Of a stretch of DNA of 64,000 nucleotides, positions 36,879 through 45,843 are shown piece by piece; position 1 is the first letter of the stretch, and each line of letters begins with the position of its first letter. The notes beneath the pieces were generated by a model, which was not told where the DNA came from, did not search any database, and saw nothing but the letters and a program-made list of their open reading frames with translations. Origin of the DNA: an uncultured Collinsella sp. (lineage in GTDB: Bacteria > Actinomycetota > Coriobacteriia > Coriobacteriales > Coriobacteriaceae); the NCBI GenBank assembly GCA_900542085.1, contig UQMK01000009.1, positions 1 through 64,000 on the forward strand, read 5' to 3'. A program made the position numbers and the translations under genes.

Positions 36879-36908
36879 ACTATAGCGGTTTTTAGTCGAT
36901 AGTGCCGA
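36879..36908 (-). promoter_or_regulatory. Possible glyQS promoter
   Basis: Minus-strand TCGGCA (36903-36908), 18-base spacer, TATAGT (36879-36884), lying across the lepB stop codon. Confidence 0.4.
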
Positions 36909-37455
36909 TGCGGTTGAGCGGCCAGTAGCGCACAAGCGCCACGGCGATCAAATCAGAGCGATCGACGGGACCAAAGTAGCGTGAGTCGGCAGAGTTTTCG
37001 CGGTTGTCGCCCATCACCCACACGCACCCGTCGGGAACGGTGTAGGGATAGCTTACCTGAGCGCCGGGAGCCTGGACCGAAAGCGGCCAGCTCATGCCGG
37101 TCGTGTAGCCCTCGTCGAGCGCCTGGCCGTCAACGACCACCTTGCCGTCCTGAAGGTCGACCGTCTGGCCGGCCGTGGCAATAACACGCTTGACGAGAAC
37201 ATCGTGCTCGGAGGTGCCATCGGGGTTGTGGAACACCACGATATCGCCTTGGCTGACGGGCTGGCCGAGCTCAAGGCTCACCTTTTGCGCCAGGATCTGG
37301 TCGCCGATCTCGATCGTGGACTCCATGGAACCGGTGGGCACCACAAAGGGTTCGACCACAAACGAGCGAATCAAGAAGGTAGCGACCAGTGCGATCGCGA
37401 CGACCACGATCCACTCAAACGCACCCTTTAGCACGGAATGCTGCGATGGAACCAT
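36892..37455 (-). CDS. lepB: Signal peptidase I
   Basis: 187 residues. Removes signal peptides from exported proteins. One N-terminal membrane segment (about 12-33), catalytic Ser in VPTGSMEST, catalytic Lys in VLVKRVIATAGQTV, and GDNRENSADSR. The ATG at 37455 follows AAGGAG; the GTG two codons earlier touches that site. It follows trmD and would process the secreted protein encoded 7 kb downstream. Confidence 0.96.
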   Translation of the reverse strand: MVPSQHSVLKGAFEWIVVVAIALVATFLIRSFVVEPFVVPTGSMESTIEIGDQILAQKVSLELGQPVSQGDIVVFHNPDGTSEHDVLVKRVIATAGQTVDLQDGKVVVDGQALDEGYTTGMSWPLSVQAPGAQVSYPYTVPDGCVWVMGDNRENSADSRYFGPVDRSDLIAVALVRYWPLNRIGTID

Positions 37456-37457
37456 TC

Positions 37458-38216
37458 TCACTCCTTGCTCTGCGAATACGACGCGTCCAGGATGTCCTGC
37501 GCGTAAGCGCGCTCCTCGGGCGTAAGCCGCGCCGTCTCGATCAGGTCGGGACGCCAGCGGCAGGTGCGCTCGATGGCGTTCTTGCGGCGCCAGGCGTCAA
37601 CTTTGGCGTGATCGCCACTCACGAGCACAGGAGGCACGCCCTCGCCGTTGAACTCGGCGGGACGGGTGTACTGCGCGTACTCGAGCAGGCCACCGTCCTC
37701 GGCAGTCGAGAACGACTCATCGACGTTGCTCATCTCGTCACCAAGGGCGCCGGGAATCAGACGCACGACGGCGTCGGCAACGACCATAGCGGGAAGCTCG
37801 CCGCCCGTAAGCACGTAGTCGCCGATCGACAGGCGCTCGTCGGCATACGCATACGCGCGCTCGTCGACACCCTCGTAGCGGCTGCATACAAACAGCAGGC
37901 GCTCGCTTTTGAGCAGGCACTCGGCCACGTGCTGCGTAAAGGGCTCGCCACAGGGGGTAAAAAACACCACAGTGGGCTTGGGGCCCTCGGAGCTAATAGC
38001 CTCGATGGCCTCGGCGATGGGCTCGACCTTCATGAGCATGCCCTGCCCGCCGCCGTACGGCTCGTCATCGACGGTGCGATGGCGGTCGTGCGTCCAGTCG
38101 CGCAGGTTATAGGCCTTAAAATCAAAAAGGCCGGCCTTGCGGGCGCGACCCAAGATCGATGTGGACATGACGGGCTCAAACATCTCGGGAAAGACCGAAA
38201 GGGTCTCGATCAGCAT
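37458..38216 (-). CDS. trmD: tRNA (guanine-37-N1)-methyltransferase TrmD
   Basis: 252 residues. Trefoil-knot methyltransferase. Landmarks are the N-terminal SVFPEMFEPV, DDEPYGGGQGMLM and the knot region IGDYVLTGGELPAM. It lies between rimM and lepB in the conserved rpsP-khpA-rimM-trmD order, but rplS is displaced by about 10 kb. Confidence 0.98.
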   Translation of the reverse strand: MLIETLSVFPEMFEPVMSTSILGRARKAGLFDFKAYNLRDWTHDRHRTVDDEPYGGGQGMLMKVEPIAEAIEAISSEGPKPTVVFFTPCGEPFTQHVAECLLKSERLLFVCSRYEGVDERAYAYADERLSIGDYVLTGGELPAMVVADAVVRLIPGALGDEMSNVDESFSTAEDGGLLEYAQYTRPAEFNGEGVPPVLVSGDHAKVDAWRRKNAIERTCRWRPDLIETARLTPEERAYAQDILDASYSQSKE

Positions 38217-38226
38217 GTTTTCCTCC

Positions 38227-38748
38227 CTACTTGTCCATATCGATCAAACCATCCATAACATGGACGGAAATTGTCCCCTGATCGGGAAGATCGAGCACAA
38301 CCTGCTCGATCACGGGAATCAGCACCTCGCCGTACCGATCGCCCTCGACAACCCAAACATCGTTGGCGGGCGTCGACATGATCTCGACAATCGTGCCGAG
38401 CGAGCCAAAGCGCTCGTCAACCACCTCGCGACCCATCAGGTCGGTATAGGCGGCGTCGAGCGAATCGAGCTCAAAGTCGTCACGATTTGCCAGCACGTAG
38501 CATCCGGTGATGCCCTCGGCGGCCGTCAAGTCGTCAATGCCCTCAAACGAGACCAGATCGCCATCGCCCGTATCGGTGACGGATGTGACCGTGCAAAAAC
38601 GGTCGCGCTTGAGCGCCGGCGGCGTCAAGGCGACGCGCATACCCGGCGTCAATACAGAAGGAAGCCCCCGCAGCGGCTGCGCGAGGACCTCCCCCTTCCT
38701 TCCGTGCGGCTTGACCACACGGGCGATGTTTTTGTACTGGGACCTCAA
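38227..38748 (-). CDS. rimM: Ribosome maturation factor RimM
   Basis: 173 residues. Assists 30S head assembly around S19. The N-terminal RimM domain (IARVVKPHGRKGEV) and C-terminal PRC-barrel (EIMSTPANDVWVV, LIPVIEQVVLDL) are complete. Located five bases from khpA and eleven from trmD. Confidence 0.96.
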   Translation of the reverse strand: MRSQYKNIARVVKPHGRKGEVLAQPLRGLPSVLTPGMRVALTPPALKRDRFCTVTSVTDTGDGDLVSFEGIDDLTAAEGITGCYVLANRDDFELDSLDAAYTDLMGREVVDERFGSLGTIVEIMSTPANDVWVVEGDRYGEVLIPVIEQVVLDLPDQGTISVHVMDGLIDMDK

Positions 38749-38752
38749 GGTC

Positions 38753-39037
38753 CTAGCCCAGAACCTCTACCTCGACTGCAGTGTCGAGGCGAGCGGCCAG
38801 CGCACGGGCGAGCGTGCGAATGGCCTTGATGGTACGGCCACGACGGCCGATGACCTTAGCGACGTCATCCTCGGCAACCGAAACCTCAATCGTGGAGGCG
38901 TCGTCACCATCGATGACCTCAAGGCTCACGGAATCCGGGTCGTCGACGATCTGAACAACGAGATATTCGACGAGATCAGCGATGCGATCTGAGAGCATTG
39001 CCTCACCCTCGAGCTGTGCAGCGTCAACCTCAGGCAC
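38753..39037 (-). CDS. khpA: KH-domain RNA-binding protein KhpA
   Basis: 94 residues, single type II KH domain with the GRRG loop (VIGRRGRTIKAIRTL). In Firmicutes KhpA pairs with KhpB and influences cell elongation; only KhpA is in this window. It lies between rpsP and rimM, the standard position. The first ~13 residues are a short acidic extension. Confidence 0.93.
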   Translation of the reverse strand: MPEVDAAQLEGEAMLSDRIADLVEYLVVQIVDDPDSVSLEVIDGDDASTIEVSVAEDDVAKVIGRRGRTIKAIRTLARALAARLDTAVEVEVLG

Positions 39038-39040
39038 GAT

Positions 39041-39382
39041 TTACTCCTCGGCGCCCTCAGCGGCCTCAGCGGCAGCCTTAGCGGCCTCGGCCTCTTTGGC
39101 GAGCTGCTTCTTGGACTTCTTGACGACGGTCTCGGTCTTCTCGCCCTCGTTGGCGGCCTTGACCAGAGCAGCGACAGCGTCGGTGAGCTGAGCGCCCTTG
39201 GACTGCCAGTCGGCGATCTTCTCGAGATCGAGGTTGATGGTCTTGGGGGCGGTCATCGGGTTGTAGCGGCCAACCTCCTCGATGATACGACCGTCACGCG
39301 GGGCGCGGGAATCGGCGACGACGACACGGTAGTACGGACGCTTCTTAGCGCCGTGACGAGCAAGGCGAATCTTGACTGCCAA
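39041..39382 (-). CDS. rpsP: 30S ribosomal protein S16
   Basis: 113 residues. [23 protein letters not shown] and the following [13 protein letters not shown] are diagnostic. The start is TTG at 39382 (TTG-GCA-GTC-AAG) after GGAGG; no ATG fits, and the longer frame to 39418 has no homology. The C-terminal ~35 residues are Lys/Ala/Glu-rich. First gene of the rpsP-khpA-rimM-trmD-lepB unit. Confidence 0.97.
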   Translation of the reverse strand: MAVKIRLARHGAKKRPYYRVVVADSRAPRDGRIIEEVGRYNPMTAPKTINLDLEKIADWQSKGAQLTDAVAALVKAANEGEKTETVVKKSKKQLAKEAEAAKAAAEAAEGAEE

Positions 39383-39438
39383 AGGAAACTCCTCCAACCA
39401 AGCAGCTTTAGGCTGCAACTACAAACAAACAGTTGAAC

Positions 39439-39467
39439 ATAATACGCCATCGACGCGGGCAGGTGAA
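39439..39467 (-). promoter_or_regulatory. rpsP promoter, proximal
   Basis: Minus-strand TTCACC (39462-39467), 17-base spacer, TATTAT (39439-39444). Confidence 0.5.
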
Positions 39468-39511
39468 GTCCGTGAGACCAACTTCTTCGGTGAAGTCGAA
39501 GGCAAATCCAT

Positions 39512-39539
39512 ATCTTAGACAAGAATTCGCGATTTGCAA
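39512..39539 (-). promoter_or_regulatory. rpsP promoter, distal
   Basis: Minus-strand TTGCAA (39534-39539), 16-base spacer, TAAGAT (39512-39517). Confidence 0.5.
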
Positions 39540-39571
39540 GCACATCCACGCACCCCACATGAGCTGCGCGG

Positions 39572-39577
39572 TATACT
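39572..39577 (+). promoter_or_regulatory. dinB -10 element; transcript probably leaderless
   Basis: TATACT ends seven bases before the ATG at 39584, so transcription should start at or next to the start codon. No ribosome-binding sequence precedes the gene. No convincing -35 is seen. Confidence 0.5.
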
Positions 39578-39583
39578 CATGCC

Positions 39584-40837
39584 ATGAAAAGACGCGAACA
39601 TACATACGGTTATGATGATGCTGCGGGCATCACACCGCCGCCCTGGACGGGGCCGGCGGTGGGTCTCATGGATCTCGATGCGTTTTTTGCGAGCGTGGAG
39701 ATGCTCGATCATCCCGAGTGGCGCGGCAAGCCGCTCATCGTGGGCGGCGATGCCGATTCCCGCGGCGTCGTGTCCACCTGCTCATACGAGGCACGTCGCT
39801 TTGGCGTGCACTCCGCCATGCCCTCCGCCGAGGCACGGCGCCTCTGTCCGCAGGCCATTTGGACGCATGGGCATTTCGATCGCTACCACGAGGTCAGCGC
39901 TCAGGTCATGGCGATTCTCGCCGACGAGACCCCGCGCGTTGAGCGCGTATCCATCGACGAGGCCTTTATCGACATCACGCCAGGTCGCTTTGCACCCGAG
40001 GACCCGCTGCTGGTTGCACGGCGCATCAGTGATCGCGTGGCGGCGCTGGGGGTGACCTGCTCCATTGGCGTGGGCTGTAACAAGACGGTCGCAAAGATCG
40101 CAAGCGAGCGGGACAAGCCATTTGGGCTGACCATCGTGCGCCCTGGAACCGAGCAGCGCTTTTTGGCAGCGCTGCCGGTATCTGCCATGAGCGGCATCGG
40201 GAGATCGGCCGAGGAGCGGCTGCGCCGCATGCGCATCTACACGCTCGGCGAGCTATCCCGCGCACCGGAATCCACCTTGGCCTCTATTTTTGGCATCAAC
40301 GGCGAACGCATGCGCCAGCGTGCGCTGGGACTCGAACTCTCCGAAGTCACGAGCCTCGATGAAGAGCGCGAGGTCAAGTCGGTCAGCAATGAACGCACCT
40401 TTGCGAAAGATTTGACTGAGCGTGAGGACATCGAAGCGGCGATTGCGCTATTGGGAGAGTCAGTGGGACGCCGTCTGCGCCGTCAGGGACTAACGGGCGC
40501 CACGGTGACGCTCAAACTCAAGTATTCGTATGGAAGCGGTCGCTCGGCACAGCGCCGGCTGCCCCATCCGACCGACGATGAGAACATCTTCGTGGCAGTG
40601 GCGCTCGATCTGCTCGACAACATCTGGCAGGAAGGGATGCACGTGCGCCTGGCGGGCATCGGCATGAGCGACTTCGACCATCAGGGCGGTATCCAGACCG
40701 ACCTGTTCTGCGAAGTCGATGATCGCGGAGCCCAATCGAGCGACCGTCGCGATCTCTCCGTCGCGATCGACGCCGTCCGAGACAAGTTCGGCGACACCGC
40801 CCTATCCTTCGGCCGTCAATCCCGCTTCAACGATTAG
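39584..40837 (+). CDS. dinB: DNA polymerase IV (Y-family, DinB)
   Basis: 417 residues. Error-prone translesion polymerase. Catalytic residues are in LMDLDAFFASVE and VSIDEAFIDIT; the helix-hairpin-helix (MSGIGRSAEERLRRM) and little-finger region follow. The C-terminal tail shows no clear QL-x-LF beta-clamp motif by eye; TDLFCEV and ALSFGRQ are the nearest. It is the only plus-strand gene between the kinase gene and aroF. No LexA box was found. Confidence 0.94.
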   Translation: MKRREHTYGYDDAAGITPPPWTGPAVGLMDLDAFFASVEMLDHPEWRGKPLIVGGDADSRGVVSTCSYEARRFGVHSAMPSAEARRLCPQAIWTHGHFDRYHEVSAQVMAILADETPRVERVSIDEAFIDITPGRFAPEDPLLVARRISDRVAALGVTCSIGVGCNKTVAKIASERDKPFGLTIVRPGTEQRFLAALPVSAMSGIGRSAEERLRRMRIYTLGELSRAPESTLASIFGINGERMRQRALGLELSEVTSLDEEREVKSVSNERTFAKDLTEREDIEAAIALLGESVGRRLRRQGLTGATVTLKLKYSYGSGRSAQRRLPHPTDDENIFVAVALDLLDNIWQEGMHVRLAGIGMSDFDHQGGIQTDLFCEVDDRGAQSSDRRDLSVAIDAVRDKFGDTALSFGRQSRFND

Positions 40838-40846
40838 TCCCTTAGA

Positions 40847-40889
40847 CAAAAAGAAAGCCGGGCAGCTGCGAATGATGCAGCTGCCCGGC
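40847..40889 (-). terminator. Terminator after rsfS
   Basis: Perfect 13-pair stem GCCGGGCAGCTGC/GCAGCTGCCCGGC followed on the minus strand by TTTCTTTTTG. It could also slow plus-strand transcripts from dinB. Confidence 0.92.
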
Positions 40890-40900
40890 GAACGGTAAAG

Positions 40901-40930
40901 GTTAGCTAAAACCCCGTCCCAAATGAGCTA
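40901..40930 (-). repeat. REP-like short palindrome after rsfS stop
   Basis: TAGCT-CATTTGGGACGGGG-TTTTAGCTA on the minus strand starts at the base after the rsfS stop. CTCATTTGGGAC is identical to 12 bases of the RAYT right-hand array. Confidence 0.5.
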
Positions 40931-41386
40931 CTAGAGGAGGTCGAGGGGAAGCTGGGGGGCGTCGCCCCAGAGCTTTTCGAGACGGTAGAACTCGCGCGCC
41001 TCAGGAGTGAAGACGTGGACGACAACCGAACCGTAGTCCATGAGCATCCAGGTCTTCTGCTCGCGGCCCTCGATGGAAAACGGGTGCTCGCCGCAAGCCT
41101 CGGCGACCTTCTCCTCAATCTCGTCGACGATCGAATCAACCTGGCGGTTGTTGGTGCCGGTAGCAAGGACAAAGTAGTCGCACACATCGGAAAGCTCTGT
41201 CAGGTCGAGCACTTGCACGTCCTCGCCCTTCTTGTCGTAGGCGGCCTGCGCGGCGGCGCGGGCGACATCCTCGGCGGCGACACCGCTCGCGGAAAGCGTT
41301 GCGGCAGTGCGATCGGACGTGGCAACGAAGCTCTTGTGCTCCACACCTTCAAGAATCTGCTCGTCGGTCATGGTCTCGTCGGCCAT
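40931..41386 (-). CDS. rsfS: Ribosomal silencing factor RsfS
   Basis: 151 residues. Binds L14 and blocks subunit joining in starvation. The core VLDLTELSDVCDYFVLATGTN and WMLMDYGSVVVHVF match the family. An N-terminal extension of about 35 residues is Ala/Thr-rich. Last gene of the rplU-rpmA-obgE-nadD-yqeK-rsfS cluster. Confidence 0.95.
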   Translation of the reverse strand: MADETMTDEQILEGVEHKSFVATSDRTAATLSASGVAAEDVARAAAQAAYDKKGEDVQVLDLTELSDVCDYFVLATGTNNRQVDSIVDEIEEKVAEACGEHPFSIEGREQKTWMLMDYGSVVVHVFTPEAREFYRLEKLWGDAPQLPLDLL

Positions 41387-41413
41387 GGAATACCTCTTTC
41401 TAGACAGCCCGAG

Positions 41414-42022
41414 CTAGCGCAGCTGGGCGTAATGGTTGTAAATCGTAATAGCCGTGGGATAAAGATAACGCCCGGTCTGGATCACATAGACCAGACCCTG
41501 CGCAAAACAGGAGAAGAACAACTCGACGAGCGAGGACTTCCCCACCATCTTGCGCAGCGCATGGGCATAATCGCCGTGGCGGTTGGGTTCGATGGCATCG
41601 GCCACAAAGACCACCATATCGAGCGGCGTCATGTCGCAAGCGCCCACGGTGTGACGGTCGACAGCCTGAAAGACCGCCGGCGACAGCTCGGGAAAAAGCT
41701 GCGGAAGCTCATAGGCGGCAACCGGGCCATGCAAAAGCGGCGTCGCGGCAGAAGGAGAGCCGGCAATCTTGATGCCATAATGCAGAGCGCGCGTGACCAG
41801 CTCGTCGTCGGAGAGCACCTTGTCCCAGTCATGGATCAGGCCGGCGGCAGCGGCATCAAAGCGGTCGACACCGTACACCTCGGCTAGGCGCAACGCAGTC
41901 TCGGCAACCCCGAGCGAATGCACGTAGCGCTTACGCTTATCCTTCATGCGCACATCGAGCAACTCGTGGATGCGCGTCAAGAGCGCGCGCTCGTCGCCCT
42001 CAAACTGATCTTCTACCGACAA
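41414..42022 (-). CDS. yqeK: YqeK-family HD hydrolase (bis(5'-nucleosyl)-tetraphosphatase, symmetrical)
   Basis: 202 residues. HD-domain phosphohydrolase; relatives split diadenosine tetraphosphate to two ADP. RYVHSLGVAETALRLAEVYG supplies the first His, GLIHDWDKVL the HD pair, and VFVADAIEPNR the later Asp. It lies between nadD and rsfS, its usual position. Confidence 0.93.
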   Translation of the reverse strand: MSVEDQFEGDERALLTRIHELLDVRMKDKRKRYVHSLGVAETALRLAEVYGVDRFDAAAAGLIHDWDKVLSDDELVTRALHYGIKIAGSPSAATPLLHGPVAAYELPQLFPELSPAVFQAVDRHTVGACDMTPLDMVVFVADAIEPNRHGDYAHALRKMVGKSSLVELFFSCFAQGLVYVIQTGRYLYPTAITIYNHYAQLR

Positions 42023-42034
42023 CGTTCTCCCCCA

Positions 42035-42712
42035 TCAATCAAAATCGTCTTGCCCAAGATCGGCATACAGGCCGCGTTTACGGATATAGCCGAGCACGGA
42101 CTCGCTCGTAAGATAGCGCACGCTCATGCCGCGAGCAACCCGCTTGCGAATGTTGGTCGAGCTAATCGCCAGCGCCGGAATCTGAATATAGCGAACGTCG
42201 AATGGCAGTCCCGATTCCTTAATCCGCGCCCGGGCCGTATCGATGTCAAAGCCAGGACGCGTCGCAGCAATAAAGGTTGCCAGTTCGGCAATCTCATCTG
42301 CATTGTGCCAGGTTACAATATCGATAATCGCATCAGCACCCGTAATAAAATAAAGCTTCACCTGTGGCGGGTAAAAGTCGCGCAGGGCGCGCAGCGTATC
42401 GGCTGTATAGGTGACACCGGCACGATCGATCTCGAAGCGGCTTGCCAAAAAGGCCGGGTTCGCGGCGGTCGCGAGGACCGTCATGGCATAACGGTCCTCG
42501 GCCGGCGTCACCGGTTTGTCGAGTTTAAAGGCAGGCGAGCCCGCCGGCATAAAGAGCACGGCGTCCAAGTCGAGGGACTCACGTGCCTGCTCGGCGGTCA
42601 CCAGGTGACCGTAATGGATGGGGTCAAAGGTACCACCCATAATGCCGAGCCTAAACTCCTGCCCGTCCTCTATGGGAAGCTCGGGCAGACCGATTCCACC
42701 GCGCAGCGACAT
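42035..42712 (-). CDS. nadD: Nicotinate-nucleotide adenylyltransferase
   Basis: 225 residues. Makes deamido-NAD from nicotinate mononucleotide and ATP. The nucleotidyltransferase motif GIMGGTFDPIHYGHLV and the C-terminal ISSTNIRKRVARG are intact. An N-terminal extension of about 22 residues precedes the core; an ATG at the start of that core is an alternative start. Three bases separate it from obgE. Confidence 0.96.
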   Translation of the reverse strand: MSLRGGIGLPELPIEDGQEFRLGIMGGTFDPIHYGHLVTAEQARESLDLDAVLFMPAGSPAFKLDKPVTPAEDRYAMTVLATAANPAFLASRFEIDRAGVTYTADTLRALRDFYPPQVKLYFITGADAIIDIVTWHNADEIAELATFIAATRPGFDIDTARARIKESGLPFDVRYIQIPALAISSTNIRKRVARGMSVRYLTSESVLGYIRKRGLYADLGQDDFD

Positions 42713-42715
42713 GGC

Positions 42716-44224
<1,509 letters not shown>

Positions 44225-44228
44225 CTAC

Positions 44229-44272
44229 AAAAAAGAGGGAGACCCTTGAATCCTAAAACTCAAGTGCCTCCC
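44229..44272 (-). terminator. Terminator between rpmA and obgE
   Basis: Stem GGGAG..CTTGA/TCAAG..CTCCC followed by TCTTTTTT on the minus strand. It separates the ribosomal genes from obgE. Confidence 0.8.
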
Positions 44273-44297
44273 ACATATGTGCTCTATGAAGGGTGAA

Positions 44298-44555
44298 TTA
44301 CGCGTTCGCGAGCGGGCGTACGCTGACCCTGTGCTTGATACCCTTGTGGAACTCAACGGTACCGTCGACCAGCGCGAACAGCGTGTCGTCCTTGCCACGG
44401 CCAACGTTCTCACCCGGGTGGATGTGCGTGCCGTGCTGACGGACGAGAATCGTGCCCGTGGTTACCGTCTGGCCGGCATAGCGCTTCGTGCCAAGGCGCT
44501 GACCGCGGGAGTCACGGCCATTACGGGAGGAACCGAGTCCTTTTTTGTGTGCCAT
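44298..44555 (-). CDS. rpmA: 50S ribosomal protein L27
   Basis: 85 residues. [15 protein letters not shown] and [20 protein letters not shown] are diagnostic. The mature-form start (MAHKKG) has no Firmicute-type cleavable N-terminal peptide. It follows rplU by 33 bases. Confidence 0.98.
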   Translation of the reverse strand: MAHKKGLGSSRNGRDSRGQRLGTKRYAGQTVTTGTILVRQHGTHIHPGENVGRGKDDTLFALVDGTVEFHKGIKHRVSVRPLANA

Positions 44556-44588
44556 TGTGTATACCTACTCTTTCGTTACGAGTGTAAT

Positions 44589-44963
44589 CTACTCGGCGAC
44601 GGGAGCCTCGGCAACAGCCTCAGCCTCTGCCTTGACAGCCTTCTTGGCGCGGGAGGTAGCCTGAACCTTCACGATCTTCAGCTTGGTGAGCTGCTGACGG
44701 TGACCCTTCAGACGACGATAGCGCTTGCGCTTGTGGAACTTGAAGACCAGCTGCTTCTCGCCCTTGAACTGCTCAACGATCTGAGCGGTAACCTTGGCCT
44801 TGGCCAGCTTGTCGGGATCGGTGACGATCTTCTTACCATCATTGAGGAAGATAACCGGCAGGGTGATCTTGTCGCCCTCATTGCCCTCGATCTTCTCGAC
44901 GGTGATGACATCGTCGGTGGCGACCTTGTACTGCTTGCCGCCCGTGTTAACGATTGCGTACAT
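44589..44963 (-). CDS. rplU: 50S ribosomal protein L21
   Basis: 124 residues. MYAIVNTGGKQYKV and KRRRYRRLKGHRQ-type basic segment (HKRKRYRRLKGHRQQ) are typical; the C-terminal ~20 residues are Ala/Glu/Val-rich. The ATG at 44963 follows AGGGC; an ATG seven codons earlier lies before that site. A strong promoter overlaps the stop of the gene upstream. Confidence 0.97.
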   Translation of the reverse strand: MYAIVNTGGKQYKVATDDVITVEKIEGNEGDKITLPVIFLNDGKKIVTDPDKLAKAKVTAQIVEQFKGEKQLVFKFHKRKRYRRLKGHRQQLTKLKIVKVQATSRAKKAVKAEAEAVAEAPVAE

Positions 44964-45005
44964 GTTTACTTGCCCTTCATGCATCAGTTAGTGCAACAGC
45001 CGAAT

Positions 45006-45034
45006 ATAGTAGCAGGCGATAATACCCCCGTCAA
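45006..45034 (-). promoter_or_regulatory. rplU-rpmA promoter
   Basis: Minus-strand TTGACG (45029-45034), 17-base spacer, TACTAT (45006-45011) with an extended TGC. The -35 overlaps the stop codon of the upstream gene. Confidence 0.8.
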
Positions 45035-45843
45035 CGAGTATGTGGAGCAAATCCACAAGTTCGCACAGGTATGGGGCTGACGAGTCGGCCCTCGTCGTCC
45101 TCGCATGCTTGATTCTGACGCTCGACATCGTAGGAGCAGATGGTCACGAGGTCTTGCATACCGGTGGAAACAATAGGGGCATCGACGCCCGGGGTCAAGC
45201 CCTGCAACAAAACATCAGCGGCAGAAAGCAAAATTTCCGGACGCATGGAGCCCTCATTATCGGCATGGGTGTCGAGCATGAGCACCAGATGGTCCGGGCG
45301 CTCCCCTGCCGTGAGCTCATAGCCCACCAGTGTGTGGTCAAGGTCTAGGCGCTTGCTCTTCTTACCGCGTGCGTAGTCGATGCCATGGCCTGCACGCAGC
45401 GTATCGATAGCGCGACGCACCTCGTCGGCGTCCACCGGTGCCTTAGGGTCAAGATGCAGATCGATACGATACGACAGACGCGTGAGTTGCGCCGTCAGCG
45501 CCGGCGTGCGCACGTCGATGTATGCCGCCTCGATGGGGGCCAGATCGGCCGGAGATGCCGCCGCCAAACGTTCAAACGCCTCATCGAGCGCAACGAACTC
45601 AGTCATAAACAGGTCATACCACTCGCAAGTCGACGACGTTCCCACCGGCAGCGCCGACGAAAAGCCCACACGCATATGCGGAGAGAAGCCCTGCGTCACG
45701 GCATAGGGCAGCCCCGCGCGACGCACGATGCGCTCAATAGTATGAATCACTTCGAGATGGCCCAGGTACTTAAGGCGGTCGCGCTTGCCATAGCGAACGC
45801 GAAGCCTAAAGAGCGTGGGGTTGTCGGTCAGGCGCTCACTCAT
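45031..45843 (-). CDS. TIGR03936/DUF2344 family radical-SAM-linked protein
   Basis: 270 residues. Small partner of the radical SAM protein encoded just upstream; role unproven. The opening FRLRVRYGKRDRLKYLGHLE and AVTQGFSPHMRVGFSSALPVG-type segment (GFSPHMRVGF) are family marks. The start overlaps the upstream gene by four bases (ATGA), so the two are co-translated. In many genomes the pair sits by rne/rng or rplU, as here by rplU. Confidence 0.9.
   Translation of the reverse strand: MSERLTDNPTLFRLRVRYGKRDRLKYLGHLEVIHTIERIVRRAGLPYAVTQGFSPHMRVGFSSALPVGTSSTCEWYDLFMTEFVALDEAFERLAAASPADLAPIEAAYIDVRTPALTAQLTRLSYRIDLHLDPKAPVDADEVRRAIDTLRAGHGIDYARGKKSKRLDLDHTLVGYELTAGERPDHLVLMLDTHADNEGSMRPEILLSAADVLLQGLTPGVDAPIVSTGMQDLVTICSYDVERQNQACEDDEGRLVSPIPVRTCGFAPHTR

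Noticed and set aside
39584..39615. LexA/SOS box at dinB
   Set aside because: CGAAC followed by a near CGGTT occurs at the start of the gene but does not fit the CGAAC-N4-GTTCG pattern.
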